This document shows positions 61,931 through 64,000 of a stretch of 64,000 nt of DNA, piece after piece. Position numbers and translations under genes: made by a program. This stretch comes from Geovibrio thiophilus (GTDB lineage: Bacteria > Chrysiogenota > Deferribacteres > Deferribacterales > Geovibrionaceae): positions 2,852,001-2,916,000 of the forward strand of contig NZ_CP035108.1 of assembly GCF_004087915.1 (NCBI RefSeq), given 5' to 3'. Below the pieces are notes generated by a model that saw only the letters and a program-made list of their open reading frames with translations, did not search any database and was not told where the DNA came from. Within the stretch, counting starts at the first letter, position 1; each line of letters starts with the position of its first letter.

Positions 61931-64000
61931 TTATACTATCCAGTCGTCACCGAAATTATCGGAGAGATCGACCTCAACCATGTTGTACTGTGGCGCGCGC
62001 TCCATCGCTTCTCCATCCCTAAACAGGCGGAAGACGAGATATACGCGTCCTGTGTTGTCGGGCATGTTCCTGTGCGGCAGCGCTATTTCCGCTATGCGGT
62101 TTATGCCCCATTTGATGCCGCCTCCGTTCTCCCCTCTGCCTTTGTTCAGGGGTATGCGGAATTTTGCGGGGCTGCTGCCTGTTATTTCGGTTTCCAGCTC
62201 GTAACCCTTATCGAGTGAACCGTTAAAATCGCCTTCGATACGCAGGTACAGGTTCTCAGAATCGTAACCGAAGAACAGCTTTCTCAGCATGTTTGATGAG
62301 GCGTGCATAGCTCCGGAGTCAAACTTGAGGTCAAATTCCCCGGCGCTGAGCCATTCAAAGAAGCTTGTCACCTCACCGTCCGGCATGGCGGTGAGGTAAT
62401 ATTTCGGTTTCCTGATAAGTCCCGACTTGTAGGAGCGTTTTATGGGGATATACAGTTCCTGAGGAATCTCCGCGTCTAGGATTCTGTACGAGTTAATCAG
62501 ATAACCCCTGAACAGTTTGTCGAACACATCCGCCTGAAGGCTGAAGTGGTCATCACCGAACCACCAGAACCAGTCGCTCCCTTCTGCTATATGTATCTCA
62601 TTCATGGCTTTTTCTTTTTTTGCAGCATCCTGCGCCTTGTCCGCCGCCTGCCTTGCGGCATTGAGCAGCCGCCATGCCTCATTCTTTTCCCTGTGCCCCA
62701 GCCATGTGGTAAAGTTGCCGTATATCCATGAACCCGCACGTATTTTTTCAAGCCTGCGTTCTGGAACATCCGCAATCTCAATAGCTTCGGACATGGTTAC
62801 GGTTCTGATCCATTTTTCCCTGAGAAGCCTTTCATACAGCGCACGGAAAAATTTCTCCCCGTTTTCCGGATAGTATTCCCAAGCATTCTCGCCGTCCAGA
62901 ATGACAGGCACGACACAGGATTCATCCACTGAATCGTATATAATTTTCAGCTTCGCCACAAAATCGTCCGCCGCCTTCGCCGCTTCCTGACCGCTGTAGG
63001 CGAAGCCTATCAGATCGCTTAATATTTTGTCACGGAAGAATATATTTATCCGTCCGCTTGCCGTTTCATAATGATGCCTGCAATAGAGTTTCTTTCTTTC
63101 GGCGGAGACTGAGAAATTGAGCACGGCAGAGCCCGCGAGAACGTCCTCGTCACTGGCTATCCATTTGACGCCGTTAGCGGAAAAAACCTCCGCCGCGCGC
63201 CCGCTTATGCTCCCCTCCGCCGGCCACATGCCCGAAGGTCTGCGTCCGAAGACTCTTTCATAATATTTCACAGCCTCTTCCACATGCCAGTACGGATCAC
63301 GCCCGAAATCGCCGAAGGCTGCGGGCATGGATATTTCCGGCAGGGCTTCCTTAGCGGAATCCAGATCCAGAAGCAGGGGCAGAATCGGATGATAAAACGG
63401 GGTGGCGGAAACCTCTATACTGCCTGTTTCCTGCAATTCCCTGTAAAGTGGGATGATCCGCTTCACCGATTCGCACAGAGTCTCCATCAGGCTGATTTTG
63501 TCCTCCTGAGTGAAGCCTCTGCCTTTCTTGATGAGGCTTTCTGTCAGCGGGTACTCTCTGCGGAAGAAATTACCGGTCCAACTGAGCAGATAAAGCACCT
63601 GAAGATCCAGTATTTCGGAATCGCTGAAAAGCCTTTCCGTGTTCTCAAACATTCCGCTGCGGCTGTTTTTGCTGTACAGCTCGGCGTATCTGCGGAAAGG
63701 AGCTATCATGTTTGCGAAGTTCGCCATGAAAAGCTGGGGCACAAGCCCGCATCTCTCCTCTGAAGTAAGCTCCGAAGGCGTTTTCCGCATGGTTTTAAAG
63801 AAAATGTCGTCAACGTTTATGTCTTCATAGTCCTTAAGCTGGACAAGAAGCGATGGGACAAGGTTGAATGTCTGCCTTATCCCCTTGTATTCTTTCAGGT
63901 AGGCGGGAATCTCGTAGTAGTCCTTCACGGCGTGCAGGAACACCCACGGCATGTGGTATGTTCCGTCCTGCCCGTCCCTGTAGAAAGGCTGGTGCATATG
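61931..64000 (-). CDS. GH57 family glycoside hydrolase (partial, 5' end off window)
   Basis: About 689 residues are visible and the frame runs off the right edge. The first visible motif is HMHQPFYRD, whose usual form is LWHMHQPYYKD, so several N-terminal residues are missing. It has the GMWPAEGSISGRAAEVF segment with catalytic Glu, and a later ENAWEYYPENGE with possible acid. A C-terminal extra domain follows (about 560-688). It is close to COG1449 alpha-amylase/alpha-mannosidase-type enzymes; the exact substrate is unclear. The 105-bp gap to the next gene shows nothing else. Confidence 0.82.
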   Translation of the reverse strand, partial: HMHQPFYRDGQDGTYHMPWVFLHAVKDYYEIPAYLKEYKGIRQTFNLVPSLLVQLKDYEDINVDDIFFKTMRKTPSELTSEERCGLVPQLFMANFANMIAPFRRYAELYSKNSRSGMFENTERLFSDSEILDLQVLYLLSWTGNFFRREYPLTESLIKKGRGFTQEDKISLMETLCESVKRIIPLYRELQETGSIEVSATPFYHPILPLLLDLDSAKEALPEISMPAAFGDFGRDPYWHVEEAVKYYERVFGRRPSGMWPAEGSISGRAAEVFSANGVKWIASDEDVLAGSAVLNFSVSAERKKLYCRHHYETASGRINIFFRDKILSDLIGFAYSGQEAAKAADDFVAKLKIIYDSVDESCVVPVILDGENAWEYYPENGEKFFRALYERLLREKWIRTVTMSEAIEIADVPERRLEKIRAGSWIYGNFTTWLGHREKNEAWRLLNAARQAADKAQDAAKKEKAMNEIHIAEGSDWFWWFGDDHFSLQADVFDKLFRGYLINSYRILDAEIPQELYIPIKRSYKSGLIRKPKYYLTAMPDGEVTSFFEWLSAGEFDLKFDSGAMHASSNMLRKLFFGYDSENLYLRIEGDFNGSLDKGYELETEITGSSPAKFRIPLNKGRGENGGGIKWGINRIAEIALPHRNMPDNTGRVYLVFRLFRDGEAMERAPQYNMVEVDLSDNFGDDWIV

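Overview
The window looks like a chromosome segment of a motile Gram-negative bacterium. Evidence: lipopolysaccharide/lipid-type glycosyl transfer genes, OmpA-like and AMIN-amidase envelope proteins, SecDF-YajC, a complete flagellar export and motor-switch block, and CheZ. The gene mix (CheZ-type chemotaxis, FlhF/FlhG, the MqnC futalosine menaquinone pathway, GH57 glycogen enzymes, CIRCE-controlled groESL) would fit Deferribacterota (Geovibrio/Denitrovibrio-like). That placement is inference from gene content and style, not from a marker-gene comparison.

Layout. 1-1006 (minus): end of a branched-chain amino-acid-type binding protein gene, then ispF. 1171-8826 (plus): rhodanese and cupin genes, then ndk, thrC, queA, tgt, yajC, secD, secF, closed by a terminator. 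8932-9234: a zinc-ribbon TM2 protein. 9436-39938 (minus): IclR regulator, YbdG-type mechanosensitive channel, small flagella-associated genes, cheR, a STAS/HEAT/PP2C partner-switching set, three envelope or unknown genes, cheA, cheZ, cheY, fliN, fliM, cheB, fliA, a small membrane protein, flhG, flhF, flhA, flhB, fliR, and finally a four-gene unit of response regulator, sensor kinase, ArnT-like transferase and GT2 transferase. 40102-51258 (plus): mqnC, a GAF kinase, a FapA-type DUF342 protein, uvrA, an amidase, groES and groEL. 51453-53135: an AT-rich insert with a RhuM remnant and a DUF4062 protein. 53272-54408 (plus): an AAG-type DNA glycosylase and a DsrE-like protein. 54452-64000 (minus): ferritin and a glycogen/alpha-glucan operon (GH57 branching enzyme, DUF4912, glgA, galT, two more GH57 proteins).

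The most unusual content is a family of structured repeats at four places: 14438-15010, 23551-23774, 26703-27128 and 41101-41684. All four lie between genes and have different tandem periods (105, 183, 191 and 149 bp). They share one modular plan: hairpin I with loop ATGGAW, a conserved linker, hairpin II, a second linker, and hairpin III with a loop around ACAGGAWGTG. The loops and linkers are conserved while the stem sequences differ between loci and remain complementary, which is the signature of selection on structure. At three loci the repeat unit also carries a copy of the end of the neighbouring gene (3' end of mqnC, 3' end of cheZ, 5' end of fliM). I do not recognise this family. It is the best candidate here for an undescribed system: a non-autonomous mobile element, or a structured RNA/ssDNA element that spreads and expands at gene ends.

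How the genes work together. The long minus-strand block makes the flagellar export gate (FliR, FlhB, FlhA), its placement GTPases (FlhF, FlhG), the late sigma factor (FliA), the switch (FliM, FliN) and the chemotaxis core (CheA, B, R, Y, Z). A phosphatase/STAS partner switch sits within it. The plus-strand unit joins tRNA queuosine synthesis to protein secretion. The last 9 kb builds and remodels glycogen with GH57 enzymes.
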